Notes: generated by a model not told the origin, from the sequence alone. Shown: positions 27,256-37,069, counted from the first letter of the stretch. The stretch: DNA of 49,890 nucleotides from Eudoraea sp. (GCA_024639765.1 JAHEHU010000011.1:1-49890), one strand, 5' to 3'. Made by a program: numbers and translations.

Positions 27256-27510
27256 TTGAAAGCAATTTTAACCCTTTTCTTTGTACTTTTTTTAAGTTAT
27301 GGACTTAGTGCTCAAAAACAGACAACGCATGCTAAAATGGAAAGTAATCAAATGGATACTTTTTTGGATAGCGGGTCTGATGATACTCTTCCTGGTAGGA
27401 AAAATAAAAAAGTTGCGTCAAAGGAAATAGCTCGTTTGTACCGCTTTAAAAATGCTCGTATTCAAAAAGAACTGGCATTTAAAACTAAAAAACAACACTT
27501 CACTGTCTAA
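27256..27510 (+). CDS. Small secreted protein of unknown function
   Basis: 84 residues beginning at TTG 27256. A clear signal peptide (KAILTLFFVLFLSYGLSAQ, cleavage after SAQ) is followed by a short hydrophilic domain with a basic C-terminal half (RKNKKVASKEIARLYRFKNARIQKELAFKTKK). I do not recognise a named family. There is no alternative ATG before the signal peptide. It is isolated, pointing toward the amidohydrolase gene, which ends 22 nt beyond its stop. Confidence 0.65.
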   Translation: MKAILTLFFVLFLSYGLSAQKQTTHAKMESNQMDTFLDSGSDDTLPGRKNKKVASKEIARLYRFKNARIQKELAFKTKKQHFTV

Positions 27511-27532
27511 ACCATACTGATTATGACCTTAT

Positions 27533-29095
27533 TCATTCTTTTATTCCCGGTTGCAATATTTTGTAGTTCTCTTCTTGCTTTTTCTCTGATACGATCTTCT
27601 TTACGTCCTGTAAGAGTGCCTTTGCGTCGTAAATAATTCCATCTTTGATGGTATAACGAACGCCGCCTACACGAACAACTTCGTTGTTTTCGGTTAATTT
27701 GATGGCACCTGTACCGTACAGAACCTTCAAATTCTCCAGGGGATTCTCTGCCACTACCACAAAATCTGCAAGTTTCCCAACAGCAACAGTCCCTATTTTA
27801 TCACTCATCCCTAAGGCCTCTGCTCCGTTAAGGGTAGCACTTCTAATGATCTCCAAGGGATGAAAGCCCGCCTCCCGCAATAATTCCAATTCGCGTATAT
27901 AAGCAAAGCCATAAAGCTGGAAAATAAACCCGGAATCTGATCCGGTGGTAACCCTTCCTCCTCTGTTCTTATATTCATTGATAAATGTCATCCATAAGCT
28001 GTAGTTCTTTTTCCAGGCTACTTCCTGTTCGGTTCCCCAGTAATGCCAATAAGAGCCATGAGAGATCTTGCTGGGTTGATAGAATTCCCAAAGTGACGGA
28101 AGGGTATATTCTTCATGCCATTCTGCTCTTCGTGCCCTTTGCAGGTCCCTGCTGGCTTCATAAATATTAAAGGTTGGGTCTATCGTGAAATCGAGGGCAA
28201 TAAGCTCGTTCATTACGTTATTCCAATGATCCGAATAGGGAGGTGCGGCCTGCTCCCATAGTCTCCCTGCTTCTTCAAAACGGTGCTGCTCATTATTGTA
28301 GTTGTAGTCTAGCGGATAATGTTGCACCGTCTTGTCCTCAAATAGTGCTTCAGGAAGCCCGTACCAGTGTTCCATAGAGGTAAGACCGGCCCGTGCGGAA
28401 TGTAAGACGTTCCAGCGAGCCACATCTAGTTGTGCATGATGACATGCTGAGCGCAATCCAAGTTTTTTATTCTCATCCAGGGCCGCTGACATGATCTCAG
28501 GAGGAGCACCAAAGAATTTAATTCCATCAGCGCCTTTTTGTGCATTATTCCGCACCCAATTCCTTGCTATTTCCGGAGTGCTTATCTCTTCTTTACTTCC
28601 TTGTCCAAAGCCGGTGTAGGTGAATATCCTGGGGGCAATGATCTCATTCTTGGCACTTTTGCGTTTCAGCTCAAGGGCATAGTCAATACCACGCCCACTA
28701 GGTTCGCGTACGGTGGTAATCCCGTGGCCCATCCATAGTTTAAAAACATAATCTGGATCGGCTCCCTGAGAATTGCCTCCAATATGCCCATGCATATCTA
28801 TGAAGCCAGGTAGAAGATACATCCCTTCGCAATTCAGTTCTTTTCCGCCCGGCACTAGTTTTGGTCTTCTATCTTCATTAATGGCTACCCCGGGGTAACC
28901 CACTACCTGAATCTTTTTAATGACGTTATTTTCTACTACTATATCAACCGGGCTAATTGGTGGTGCCCCATTGCCATTGATAAGGGTTACCCCACGAATG
29001 ATAAGTTGCGGAAATGGGCCTTCGCTCATCGCGCTTTGGCCCAAAGCAATAGAGCAAACAAAATATGTTACTATTAAAAGGATTCGTGACTTCAT
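27533..29095 (-). CDS. Exported metal-dependent amidohydrolase
   Basis: 520 residues. A signal peptide (to SIALGQ, about 20) precedes an amidohydrolase-superfamily barrel: the metal-binding HxH of FIDMHGHIGG (H102, H104), further His residues in SACHHAQ and MEHWYGL, and the metal Asp in TGSDSGF. The C-terminal ALGMSDKIGTVAVGKLADFVV is typical of the imidazolonepropionase/prolidase-like group. It likely hydrolyses a peptide or cyclic amide in the periplasm; the substrate is unknown. It is 7 nt downstream of the M14 peptidase gene, so both are probably cotranscribed. Confidence 0.9.
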   Translation of the reverse strand: MKSRILLIVTYFVCSIALGQSAMSEGPFPQLIIRGVTLINGNGAPPISPVDIVVENNVIKKIQVVGYPGVAINEDRRPKLVPGGKELNCEGMYLLPGFIDMHGHIGGNSQGADPDYVFKLWMGHGITTVREPSGRGIDYALELKRKSAKNEIIAPRIFTYTGFGQGSKEEISTPEIARNWVRNNAQKGADGIKFFGAPPEIMSAALDENKKLGLRSACHHAQLDVARWNVLHSARAGLTSMEHWYGLPEALFEDKTVQHYPLDYNYNNEQHRFEEAGRLWEQAAPPYSDHWNNVMNELIALDFTIDPTFNIYEASRDLQRARRAEWHEEYTLPSLWEFYQPSKISHGSYWHYWGTEQEVAWKKNYSLWMTFINEYKNRGGRVTTGSDSGFIFQLYGFAYIRELELLREAGFHPLEIIRSATLNGAEALGMSDKIGTVAVGKLADFVVVAENPLENLKVLYGTGAIKLTENNEVVRVGGVRYTIKDGIIYDAKALLQDVKKIVSEKKQEENYKILQPGIKE

Positions 29096-29102
29096 AAATT
29101 AG

Positions 29103-31619
29103 TTATTTAGGTACGTTAATATGATTGCCCAGGAAGAGAGCGTTTAGAAATAATCGGTTGGTGCCATACCAGGAACCCCGGAAATTTGGATTGTCAGCAA
29201 AAAGTACCACTCTTCCCCGTCCCACAGAACTCACCAACAGGGAGGCTGAGGGTTTCAAATACGTATCTCTATTGGCATCGGTAATAAACCCATCTATTAA
29301 GGGCTGGGGTGCGTATTTAGCAACGGTCGCATATTCATTTTTACTGGGCGCCAGCCAAACGGTGTTATTCTTGTATACCGGAATCATTTCATTCCTGTAC
29401 CCGAACCCAAGAGGATGGGTAAGGTCTAATTGTGCCTTCACAATTATTCCACCCACACTTTCTTTTCCAAGATTTTCACTGGCATCTACATAGGGCTTTC
29501 TTGTGGCCGTTTTAGTTGAATCTTTCTCTTCTTTAATAAGGCTTTCTTTTACCAATTTTTTGTCAATGGCCCACTTGGAAGCAGTACCAATGGTAATAAG
29601 TGTATTGCCCTTCTCTACCCATGCCTTTATATTGTCCATCGTTTTTTTGTTGAAGGAATAAGAGCCGGAGACCATTACCAGGGTATTGTATTTATCCAGG
29701 TCGGCTCTGTTAAAATTTCGGATCGGGATCTTGGTTATAGGCATATGAACCCGAGTATCCAATAAATGCCAAACCTCTCCTGCTTCATAGGAACGTACTC
29801 CTTCACCTATGATCATGGCTGCCTTTGGTTTTGTGACAGGCTGTACATATCTGCTGCCCAGATCTACTCCCATTAAGTTAAAACCAGAGGAGACCGAGTA
29901 CATAGGGACGTTAAACTTCTGTTGTGCCTTGCTCAAAAGACTAAAGACCTCTTCACCGCTTTTCTTTTGTAGCGAGACGGGTACTAATAGGGTGCCATAA
30001 TTGAAGGACTTGTTTCCTGTAGTTGTTTTGGAAGTAAAAGGTTTAAAGGAAGCAGATAAAACTAATCCATTTTGTTGCAGATAATTGAGGACAGCGGGTG
30101 CATTATAATCATCCCAATCTATCAGATATGCATAATTAGATCGTTGCACCGGCGCAACTACAGCTATATCTTTTGTAGAAAGGACAGGATCTCCAAGACT
30201 GGCCTTTGTCACCCCCTGGTATCCAATATTATAGAAATTGGCTACGGACCAGGCAGAGGCATCATAATAAACACTATCCCGGTATTTGGTATACGTTTCA
30301 AACATAGTTTGTACCATGCGGTACTGGGGCTGCTTTGTTGGTACCAGGTATGATCTGTCGTCGCTTTTATATACATTTATTTTATGCAGTAATAGTTTAT
30401 CAATAAATGCTTTTACCCTGTTTTGATCGTAGTTGTCTCCAAATTTATATGCTTTGATAGCGCTTTTACCGGCATTTGTGAGCGCACTCCTAAAGAAATC
30501 TTGTTGATATTTTCTAAGATATGCTTTGTTTTCTACCGCTGCCTTAACAGTAGTAATACTAGAGGTATATTGATTCCGGATGGTGAATGGGAAGGTGATC
30601 TCTCCAAAAGCTGTAGTTTGTTTATGACCCCTGGAACTGGCCTGCTCAAAGAGTAAACCAAGTCCGCCCTGCAGATCGGGATAGGAGGATCCATAGCCCG
30701 GATAGGTGCCATCAAAAACTTCTTTAGTGAAGTATAGGGATCCTATGCTGTCCAAAGCTTTCGCATAATAGGCTCCAAACATGGAATTCAGGTCTTCGTA
30801 ATTCTCTTTGGGCATAATAGGATCCAGCGAACCATTTGTTTTCATTGGTTCAAAAAAATAAGTGCTTTGGCTCCCCATTTCATGGAAATCTGTGACTACG
30901 TTGGGGTACCATTCATGATACCAATTAAGTTTCCCCCTGCTTTCGGGATTAATGGCCAGTAGCCAGTCCCGATTCAGGTCGAACCAGTAATGATTGGTTC
31001 TCCCTCCGGGCCAGTATTCATCATGCTCTGCATCTTGAGGGTCTGCCACCAGGGGGCTGCCCTGGTAACTATTGGCCCATTGGGTATGCCTGTCTCTTCC
31101 ATCAGGATTTATGGCAGGGTCAATAAAGACCACAGCCTTGCTGAGGTAATTTATAATTTCGGTAGCGTTAGATGCCGCAAAGGTATAGGCAGAAAGCAGG
31201 GCGGCTTCGGAACTGGATGGTTCATTTCCATGTACATTGTAAGCTAAATTGATAAAAACGGGTACCTCATCGTAATTCGTGGGTGACCTATTTGGATCCG
31301 TAAATGCCAGGTGTTGCGCTTTTAAAGCGTCCAGATTTCTGAGATTCTCAGGAGTGGTAATGGTCAGCATGCTTAGAATTCTGCCTTCATGCGTTTTTCC
31401 GTATTCGTAAAAGGTAACACGCTCAGAAACCTCTGCCAACTTTTTAAAATAGGCTACAATAAGATCGTGCCTTGTATGCCTTTCACCAATGCCATATCCA
31501 AGAAATTCTTCCGGTGAAGGAATATCGTCTTGGAAAGGTTCGTATTTTTTTAAGAAATAATCCTGACTCTGAAGGGAGGTAAGGCTGCATAAAAGGAAGA
31601 GGCAAATGATCTTTTGCAT
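29103..31619 (-). CDS. Exported M14-family zinc carboxypeptidase
   Basis: About 838 residues. After a signal peptide (to LQSQ, about 18) comes an M14 zinc carboxypeptidase domain (about 35-350) with the zinc ligands H130 and E133 in NVHGNEPSSSE and H246 in TDFHEMGS, plus substrate residues in INPDGRDR and FDLNRDW. A likely catalytic Glu is in GLLFEQASSRG. The C-terminal 450 residues contain a glutamine-amidotransferase-like/Rossmann region (MIIGEGVRSYEAGEVWHLLD). ATG 31619 was chosen; ATG 31625 adds MT. A TATATTTA box lies 27 nt upstream. It is the first gene of a pair with the amidohydrolase. Confidence 0.92.
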   Translation of the reverse strand: MQKIICLFLLCSLTSLQSQDYFLKKYEPFQDDIPSPEEFLGYGIGERHTRHDLIVAYFKKLAEVSERVTFYEYGKTHEGRILSMLTITTPENLRNLDALKAQHLAFTDPNRSPTNYDEVPVFINLAYNVHGNEPSSSEAALLSAYTFAASNATEIINYLSKAVVFIDPAINPDGRDRHTQWANSYQGSPLVADPQDAEHDEYWPGGRTNHYWFDLNRDWLLAINPESRGKLNWYHEWYPNVVTDFHEMGSQSTYFFEPMKTNGSLDPIMPKENYEDLNSMFGAYYAKALDSIGSLYFTKEVFDGTYPGYGSSYPDLQGGLGLLFEQASSRGHKQTTAFGEITFPFTIRNQYTSSITTVKAAVENKAYLRKYQQDFFRSALTNAGKSAIKAYKFGDNYDQNRVKAFIDKLLLHKINVYKSDDRSYLVPTKQPQYRMVQTMFETYTKYRDSVYYDASAWSVANFYNIGYQGVTKASLGDPVLSTKDIAVVAPVQRSNYAYLIDWDDYNAPAVLNYLQQNGLVLSASFKPFTSKTTTGNKSFNYGTLLVPVSLQKKSGEEVFSLLSKAQQKFNVPMYSVSSGFNLMGVDLGSRYVQPVTKPKAAMIIGEGVRSYEAGEVWHLLDTRVHMPITKIPIRNFNRADLDKYNTLVMVSGSYSFNKKTMDNIKAWVEKGNTLITIGTASKWAIDKKLVKESLIKEEKDSTKTATRKPYVDASENLGKESVGGIIVKAQLDLTHPLGFGYRNEMIPVYKNNTVWLAPSKNEYATVAKYAPQPLIDGFITDANRDTYLKPSASLLVSSVGRGRVVLFADNPNFRGSWYGTNRLFLNALFLGNHINVPK

Positions 31620-31730
31620 GGTCATGTATTTAGTTTTTATAATTTTTAAATATAGGGATAAAACCCTAACAAGCTGACCCAGAACTCCGCTGGAATGAAA
31701 AAGAAATAAATAAGACGGTACCCTCTGTGC

Positions 31731-32948
31731 CTATGCAACTGAAGGGAATGGCTGTGGTTCTATTTCTCTGAACTTAACAATATAGTTGGTGCCTTTTTTA
31801 GAGGGATCTCTGGTGATAGTCCCCTTGAGTTGTCTGGCAAGGTTATGAATTAGTTTTAAACCAAGCGAGCCGCTATTCTTTGAAGTAAGTGAGTCTGAAT
31901 ACCCGGCACCATTATCTCCTATATGCAGCACATAGCTGTGTTCATCCTCTTTTTCTATGGAGATATAGATCTCTCCTTCATGATCATCCTTGATACCGTA
32001 TTTAAGAGAATTGGTAATGGCCTCGTTGATCAACAAGCCAAGTGGAATGGCGGTATCTATACTGAGTTCAATATCAGGGATATCGATATTGAGACTAACT
32101 TTATTGTTAGCTCCTTTAACCGATTTAACCAAATATTCGCTGAGCTCACGCACATAGGTCTTGTATTGGATCTTAGACAGGTCCTCCCGCATATACAACA
32201 TTTCATGTACCATGGCCATTGAAATCACCCGGTTTTGACTGCTTTTTAAAATGCTCTTTGTCCGTGGGTCCTCAATACCCCTGGATTGAAGGCTCAATAA
32301 ACTCGAAACGGTTTGCAAATTGTTCTTTACACGGTGGTGAACTTCTTTAAGTAAGGTATCTTTCTCTTCGCTTTTTGCCAGCATTTCCCGCTTTGACTCG
32401 TATAATTGATGATGTACATGCATCAAGTCCTTTCCAAAGATACCCCCCAACAAATAAACAGCGAACAAAACACTAAGCAAGGCAAAAATATCACGGGTAT
32501 TTTCGGGAATTTCATTGGGGATATTGAATTCAAGAAATCTTCCCTGCAGAAAGATCAGTAAGGCCAAAATGGAGATCGCAAATAAATAGATTCTCCCATA
32601 AGACCTTTCAGTTGCATAGCCAGCCAGGACCAATAGGGTAAGGATAAAAAGAAAGGGGCTGTAGATACCACCGCTTAGTACAGTTATGGCAGTGGCAGCT
32701 ATTAAACTTGAAACAGAGGAAATATGGTACGCAAGTGATAGGTTGTTATGAAATTTATAGGCATAGGTATTACTTAAACCAATTAATGAAAAGGCGAGGA
32801 AGATGAAGGATAGAGTAGAATGAATATCTAATAGGGTGAAACAAATCAAAAAGAAAGCAAGGCTCAAAATTGAAGCATAATTAGTAGCCTTCAATAAGAG
32901 CTTTTCCTTATCCTTATGCCGTTCTTGGTCAATGTACTTGTTATTCAT
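31731..32948 (-). CDS. Membrane-bound sensor histidine kinase (HisKA_2 type), orphan
   Basis: 405 residues. Six hydrophobic segments (about 25-41, 45-62, 73-92, 96-112, 119-135 and 154-172) make a membrane sensor without an obvious periplasmic domain. A short linker leads to the phosphorylation motif KEVHHRVKNNLQ (H204/H205) of the HisKA_2 family and an HATPase domain with N box INEAITNSLKYG, DNGAGYSD and GSLGLKLI. No response regulator is encoded nearby. It is likely to sense a membrane or intramembrane signal. Its start is the ATG at 32948. Confidence 0.93.
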   Translation of the reverse strand: MNNKYIDQERHKDKEKLLLKATNYASILSLAFFLICFTLLDIHSTLSFIFLAFSLIGLSNTYAYKFHNNLSLAYHISSVSSLIAATAITVLSGGIYSPFLFILTLLVLAGYATERSYGRIYLFAISILALLIFLQGRFLEFNIPNEIPENTRDIFALLSVLFAVYLLGGIFGKDLMHVHHQLYESKREMLAKSEEKDTLLKEVHHRVKNNLQTVSSLLSLQSRGIEDPRTKSILKSSQNRVISMAMVHEMLYMREDLSKIQYKTYVRELSEYLVKSVKGANNKVSLNIDIPDIELSIDTAIPLGLLINEAITNSLKYGIKDDHEGEIYISIEKEDEHSYVLHIGDNGAGYSDSLTSKNSGSLGLKLIHNLARQLKGTITRDPSKKGTNYIVKFREIEPQPFPSVA

Positions 32949-33086
32949 AATACCTAAATTTAAACTGATCCTGGAAGTATTTCCAAAGCTGTTTCCCTAC
33001 ACCTATGTTGTAAAGCTACTTATGTTTTGGAAGATAATCAATAGCCCGGACGTCTAAAGTTTCTGTGCCGGGGTATTCTAATAAAC

Positions 33087-33117
33087 AAAAAGGGATAGCC
33101 GGCTGACTATCCCTTTT
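33087..33117 (-). terminator. Rho-independent terminator of secA
   Basis: AAAAGGGATAG and CTATCCCTTTT form an 11-bp stem with an 8-nt loop, followed on the minus strand by TTGTTT. It lies 20 nt past the secA stop codon. Confidence 0.88.
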
Positions 33118-33136
33118 AGTGTAAATAAGGTGATTT

Positions 33137-36100
33137 TTATGAATCAATAAGCACCCATTCCCCTTTATCTATTAAAGGTTCGGCCTGTTTGTATTTTATC
33201 GTTTTACTCTCACCAGACATTACATTCTTTATGGTCACCCGGTCGTTTCTACCAATTTTTGGTTTTTCCCTGACAATGGTTTCTGTGACCTGAGGGCGTC
33301 CTCCCTGATTTTGGCCTACAGCCCTGTTCCTGGCCGCCAATTCATCACTATTAGGGATCTCTTCTTTAGTGGTCTTAAGATCTTCCTTTTTCTTACGAAC
33401 ATTCCTTGCTTCCTGAATTTCATCAGTATTTCCCGATGGTAATTCCCCTTTGAACAGGAAGGAGACCACATCCTTATTTACTCTGTCTATCATTCCTTTA
33501 AAGAGCTCAAATGCTTCAAACTTATAGATCAGTAGAGGATCTTTCTGCTCATGCACTGCCAATTGAACAGATTGCTTTAATTCATCCATTTTGCGCAGAT
33601 GTGTTTTCCACGCTTCATCAATGATCGCAAGGGTTATATTCTTCTCAAAATCTGTGACCAGTTGTTTTCCGGAACTATCGTAAGCTTCTTTAAGATCGGT
33701 GACCACATTCAGGGTTTTGATCCCATCTGTAAAAGGAACTACGATACGTTCAAATTTATTGGAATTATCTTCATAGACCTTTTTGATGACCGGGAAGGCG
33801 GTAGAAGCACTGCGTTCCATTTTTTGCTGATAATGCGCATAAACGGCATTGTACACCCTGGTACTGATCTCCTGTAAACCTAGTTTGCCGAATTCTTCCG
33901 AGGTAATAGGAGAGGTAGTGGAAAAATATTTGATCAGTTCAAATTCAAAATTTTTGTAATCATTAACCTCTTTGTTAGATTCGGTAATGACCTCACAGGT
34001 GTCATAGATCATATTCGCGATATCTACTTTAAGTCGTTCACCCTGCAGGGCATGGCGCCTCCTTTTGTAAACAACCTCCCGCTGGGCATTCATAACATCA
34101 TCGTATTCCAACAATCGCTTTCTGATACCGAAGTTATTCTCTTCCACTTTTTTCTGAGCACGTTCTATGGATTTGGTCATCATAGAGTGCTGAATTACTT
34201 CGCCCTCTTCCAGCCCCATTCTGTCCATCATCTTTGCCACCCTGTCCGAACCAAATAGGCGCATTAAATTATCCTCCAGGGATACGTAGAACTGCGAACT
34301 CCCAGGATCTCCCTGTCTACCGGACCTACCGCGTAACTGCCTATCCACCCTTCTGGAATCGTGTCTTTCTGTTCCCACAATGGCAAGGCCCCCGGCCTTT
34401 TTCACAGCATCGGAAAGTTTTATATCAGTACCCCTACCTGCCATGTTGGTCGCAATAGTTACTATACCTGCGTTTCCGGCTTCGGCCACAATATCGGCTT
34501 CTTTCTTGTGCAATTTGGCATTCAGGACATTGTGGTTTATTTTACGAATGCCCAACATCCTGGAGAGTAATTCTGAGATCTCAACCGAGGTAGTTCCTAT
34601 CAAGACAGGTCTCCCTTGTTGGGATAACTGGGTTACCTCATCAATAATTGCGTTGTATTTTTCCCGTTTGGTCTTATAAATTAGGTCGTTCCTGTCATCC
34701 CTGGCAATGGGTCTGTTGGTTGGGATCTCCATGACATCTAATTTGTAGATCTCCCAAAGTTCTCCTGCTTCGGTTATCGCAGTACCGGTCATACCAGCTA
34801 GTTTCTTGTACATCCGGAAATAGTTCTGAAGCGTAATGGTGGCAAAGGTCTGGGTCATGGCCTCTATCTTTACGTTTTCCTTAGCTTCTATAGCCTGGTG
34901 CAATCCGTCCGAATAGCGGCGACCATCCATAATACGACCCGTTTGTTCGTCAACGATCATTACTTTGTTCTCCATTACCACATATTCTACATCTTTCTCG
35001 AACAGGGTATAGGCTTTCAACAACTGACTCATGGTATGGATTCGCTCACTTTTTATGGCAAAATCCTTGAATAACTCTTCTTTCAGGGAAGCTTCTTCTT
35101 CAATACCGAGATCCTGATTCTCTATCTTGGCGATCTCACTGCCAATATCGGGCATCACAAAAAAGTCTTTGGATTGATCTCCGGAAATATGTTCAATACC
35201 CTTATCCGTAAGTTCAATCTGATTGTTCTTTTCGTCAATTACAAATAAAAGATCCGAATCTACCACAGGCATTTCCCGATTGTTGTCCTGCATGTAGAAA
35301 TTTTCGGTCTTTTGTAATAATTGTTTGATACCCTCTTCACTAAGGTATTTGATGAGGGCTTTATTTTTTGGGAGTCCGCGGTGAACCCGTAATAACAAAA
35401 GACCACCTTCTTTTGTGTCCCCTTCGGAGATCTTCTTTTTGGCTTCTGCCAATACGCCCGTTAAATGTTTGCGTTGTATGTCTACAATCTCCATCACTTT
35501 GGGGCGCAATTCATTAAATTCATGTCGGTCTCCTTCGGGTACTGGTCCTGAGATGATAAGAGGGGTACGGGCATCGTCAATAAGTACAGAATCTACCTCA
35601 TCCACAATGGTGTAGTAGTGGGGTCTCTGAACCAGATCGCCCGGAGTATGGGCCATATTGTCTCTTAGATAATCAAATCCGAATTCATTATTTGTTCCGT
35701 AGGTTATATCCGCATTATAGGCTGCTCTTCGGCCATCTGAATTAGGGCGGTGTTTGTCAATACAATCTACCGAAAGTCCATGGAATTCAAAGATAGGACC
35801 CATCCACGCACTATCCCTTTTTGCAAGATAGTCATTGACGGTAACCAGGTGTGTTCCTTTTCCGGGAAGTGCATTAAGATACATAGGCAAGGTAGCCACA
35901 AGTGTTTTCCCTTCTCCGGTTTGCATCTCGGCTACTTTTCCCTGATGCAATGCAATTCCGCCAATGAGTTGCACATCGTAGTGCACCATATCCCAGGTAA
36001 CTTCTTTTCCGGCTGCATCCCATGAATTCTTCCAAATGGCTTTCTCACCTTCAAGGGAAACATACTCTTTATTACCGGACAACATTCGATCGTTCTCTGT

Positions 36101-36499
36101 AGCGGTTACCGTTAGTGTTTCATTATCCCTAAACCTCTTCGCGGTCTCCTTTACCACGGCAAAAGCTTCCGGTAACAGCATGTCCAGCGTGTCTTGTGTG
36201 ATCTTATACGCGTCATCTTCGAGCTTGTCTATCTGAGCATATATCTCTTCATTCTTGTCAATGTCGTTTGAGGTATTTACCTCATCCTTTAGTTCTTCTA
36301 TCTGCTTCGTCATATCTGAACAGGCCTCAGCTATGGTAGCTTTAAAACTGTCTGTCTTCGCTCGGAGTTCGTCGTTTGATAATGACTGCATGGCATCGCC
36401 AAAGGAATTGATCTGTTGAACCAAAGGCTGTAATTCCTTGACATCTTTTTTGGATTTATCTCCTACAAATGCCTTTAAAACGCTATTTAATAAACTCAT
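33137..36499 (-). CDS. secA: Preprotein translocase ATPase subunit SecA
   Basis: 1120 residues, longer than the roughly 900 of E. coli SecA owing to insertions typical of Bacteroidota. Walker A EMQTGEGKTL is at about 191-200, then the DEAD-like VDEVDSVLIDDARTPLI, the preprotein-binding and scaffold domains, and the second ATPase motif TNMAGRGTDIKL with QLRGRSGRQGDPG. It drives secreted proteins through SecYEG at the inner membrane. The C-terminus ends VLIDS after a short conserved beta segment and lacks the CxCxxxxCH zinc tail that binds SecB. It is transcribed alone, with a terminator. Confidence 0.98.
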   Translation of the reverse strand: MSLLNSVLKAFVGDKSKKDVKELQPLVQQINSFGDAMQSLSNDELRAKTDSFKATIAEACSDMTKQIEELKDEVNTSNDIDKNEEIYAQIDKLEDDAYKITQDTLDMLLPEAFAVVKETAKRFRDNETLTVTATENDRMLSGNKEYVSLEGEKAIWKNSWDAAGKEVTWDMVHYDVQLIGGIALHQGKVAEMQTGEGKTLVATLPMYLNALPGKGTHLVTVNDYLAKRDSAWMGPIFEFHGLSVDCIDKHRPNSDGRRAAYNADITYGTNNEFGFDYLRDNMAHTPGDLVQRPHYYTIVDEVDSVLIDDARTPLIISGPVPEGDRHEFNELRPKVMEIVDIQRKHLTGVLAEAKKKISEGDTKEGGLLLLRVHRGLPKNKALIKYLSEEGIKQLLQKTENFYMQDNNREMPVVDSDLLFVIDEKNNQIELTDKGIEHISGDQSKDFFVMPDIGSEIAKIENQDLGIEEEASLKEELFKDFAIKSERIHTMSQLLKAYTLFEKDVEYVVMENKVMIVDEQTGRIMDGRRYSDGLHQAIEAKENVKIEAMTQTFATITLQNYFRMYKKLAGMTGTAITEAGELWEIYKLDVMEIPTNRPIARDDRNDLIYKTKREKYNAIIDEVTQLSQQGRPVLIGTTSVEISELLSRMLGIRKINHNVLNAKLHKKEADIVAEAGNAGIVTIATNMAGRGTDIKLSDAVKKAGGLAIVGTERHDSRRVDRQLRGRSGRQGDPGSSQFYVSLEDNLMRLFGSDRVAKMMDRMGLEEGEVIQHSMMTKSIERAQKKVEENNFGIRKRLLEYDDVMNAQREVVYKRRRHALQGERLKVDIANMIYDTCEVITESNKEVNDYKNFEFELIKYFSTTSPITSEEFGKLGLQEISTRVYNAVYAHYQQKMERSASTAFPVIKKVYEDNSNKFERIVVPFTDGIKTLNVVTDLKEAYDSSGKQLVTDFEKNITLAIIDEAWKTHLRKMDELKQSVQLAVHEQKDPLLIYKFEAFELFKGMIDRVNKDVVSFLFKGELPSGNTDEIQEARNVRKKKEDLKTTKEEIPNSDELAARNRAVGQNQGGRPQVTETIVREKPKIGRNDRVTIKNVMSGESKTIKYKQAEPLIDKGEWVLIDS

Positions 36500-36661
36500 G
36501 GATTTATATATTATCTACATCCTTGTCTTGGGTGGTAGTACGGGCAGTGATGTGCATTAAAATTTAAATTCTATTTCTATTCTTTCGATACTCAAAGAAA
36601 GCAAAAGCCATTCCAGTTTCGAATTCACCGCAAATTCCGCTTAAAGTCTGTCAAAATTACA

Positions 36662-36690
36662 TAAAAAAAAAGCCTCCGAAGAGACTTTTT
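36662..36690 (-). terminator. Terminator of the DUF2795 gene
   Basis: On the minus strand AAAAAG-T-CTC and GAG-G-CTTTTT form a stem with a TTCG loop and a run of nine T residues. It lies 20 nt past the stop. Confidence 0.85.
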
Positions 36691-36710
36691 GATGCTATTT
36701 GATCTAAATA

Positions 36711-36935
36711 TTAATATTCATCCTCATTCCAGAGGTAGTCTTCTTCCGTGGGATAGTCTGGCCATATTTCCTCAATACTCTCATAGATTTCTCCTCCTTC
36801 TTCTTCCATAGATTGAAGGTTCTCCACTACTTCCAAAGGGGCTCCTGTTCTTATGGCGTAATCTATCAATTCGTCCTTGGTCGCCGGCCAGGGTGCATCA
36901 CTTAAATAAGATGCTAATTCTAACGTCCAATACAT
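36711..36935 (-). CDS. DUF2795 domain protein (small, acidic)
   Basis: 74 residues and strongly acidic, especially the C-terminus (EDYLWNEDEY). The core WPATKDELIDYAIRTGAPLEVVENLQ matches the DUF2795 pattern, a small soluble domain of unknown function. It has its own strong promoter (36962-36991) and terminator, so it is monocistronic and probably well expressed. Confidence 0.9.
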   Translation of the reverse strand: MYWTLELASYLSDAPWPATKDELIDYAIRTGAPLEVVENLQSMEEEGGEIYESIEEIWPDYPTEEDYLWNEDEY

Positions 36936-36961
36936 TGTGCAAGTATATTTTTAATTTTTTG

Positions 36962-36991
36962 CAAAAATAATTTTTAAACCCAGACTATCAA
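36962..36991 (-). promoter_or_regulatory. Strong Bacteroidota promoter for the DUF2795 gene
   Basis: On the minus strand TTG (36991-36989), a 19-nt spacer and TATTTTTG (36969-36962) match the consensus perfectly. The box ends 26 nt before the ATG. Confidence 0.85.
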
Positions 36992-37069
36992 GTTTTTTAC
37001 GGTTTATTTCAAAGTTTTTTTTGAAAAATGCATTTTCAATACTTTGATAACGAAGAAAGAAGGGATTTA

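Noticed and set aside
36936-37069. Cobalamin riboswitch near the adenosyltransferase
   Set aside because: I searched the flanks for the B12-box and the usual multi-stem layout and saw only a Bacteroidota promoter. The adenosyltransferase is also in an operon with upstream genes.
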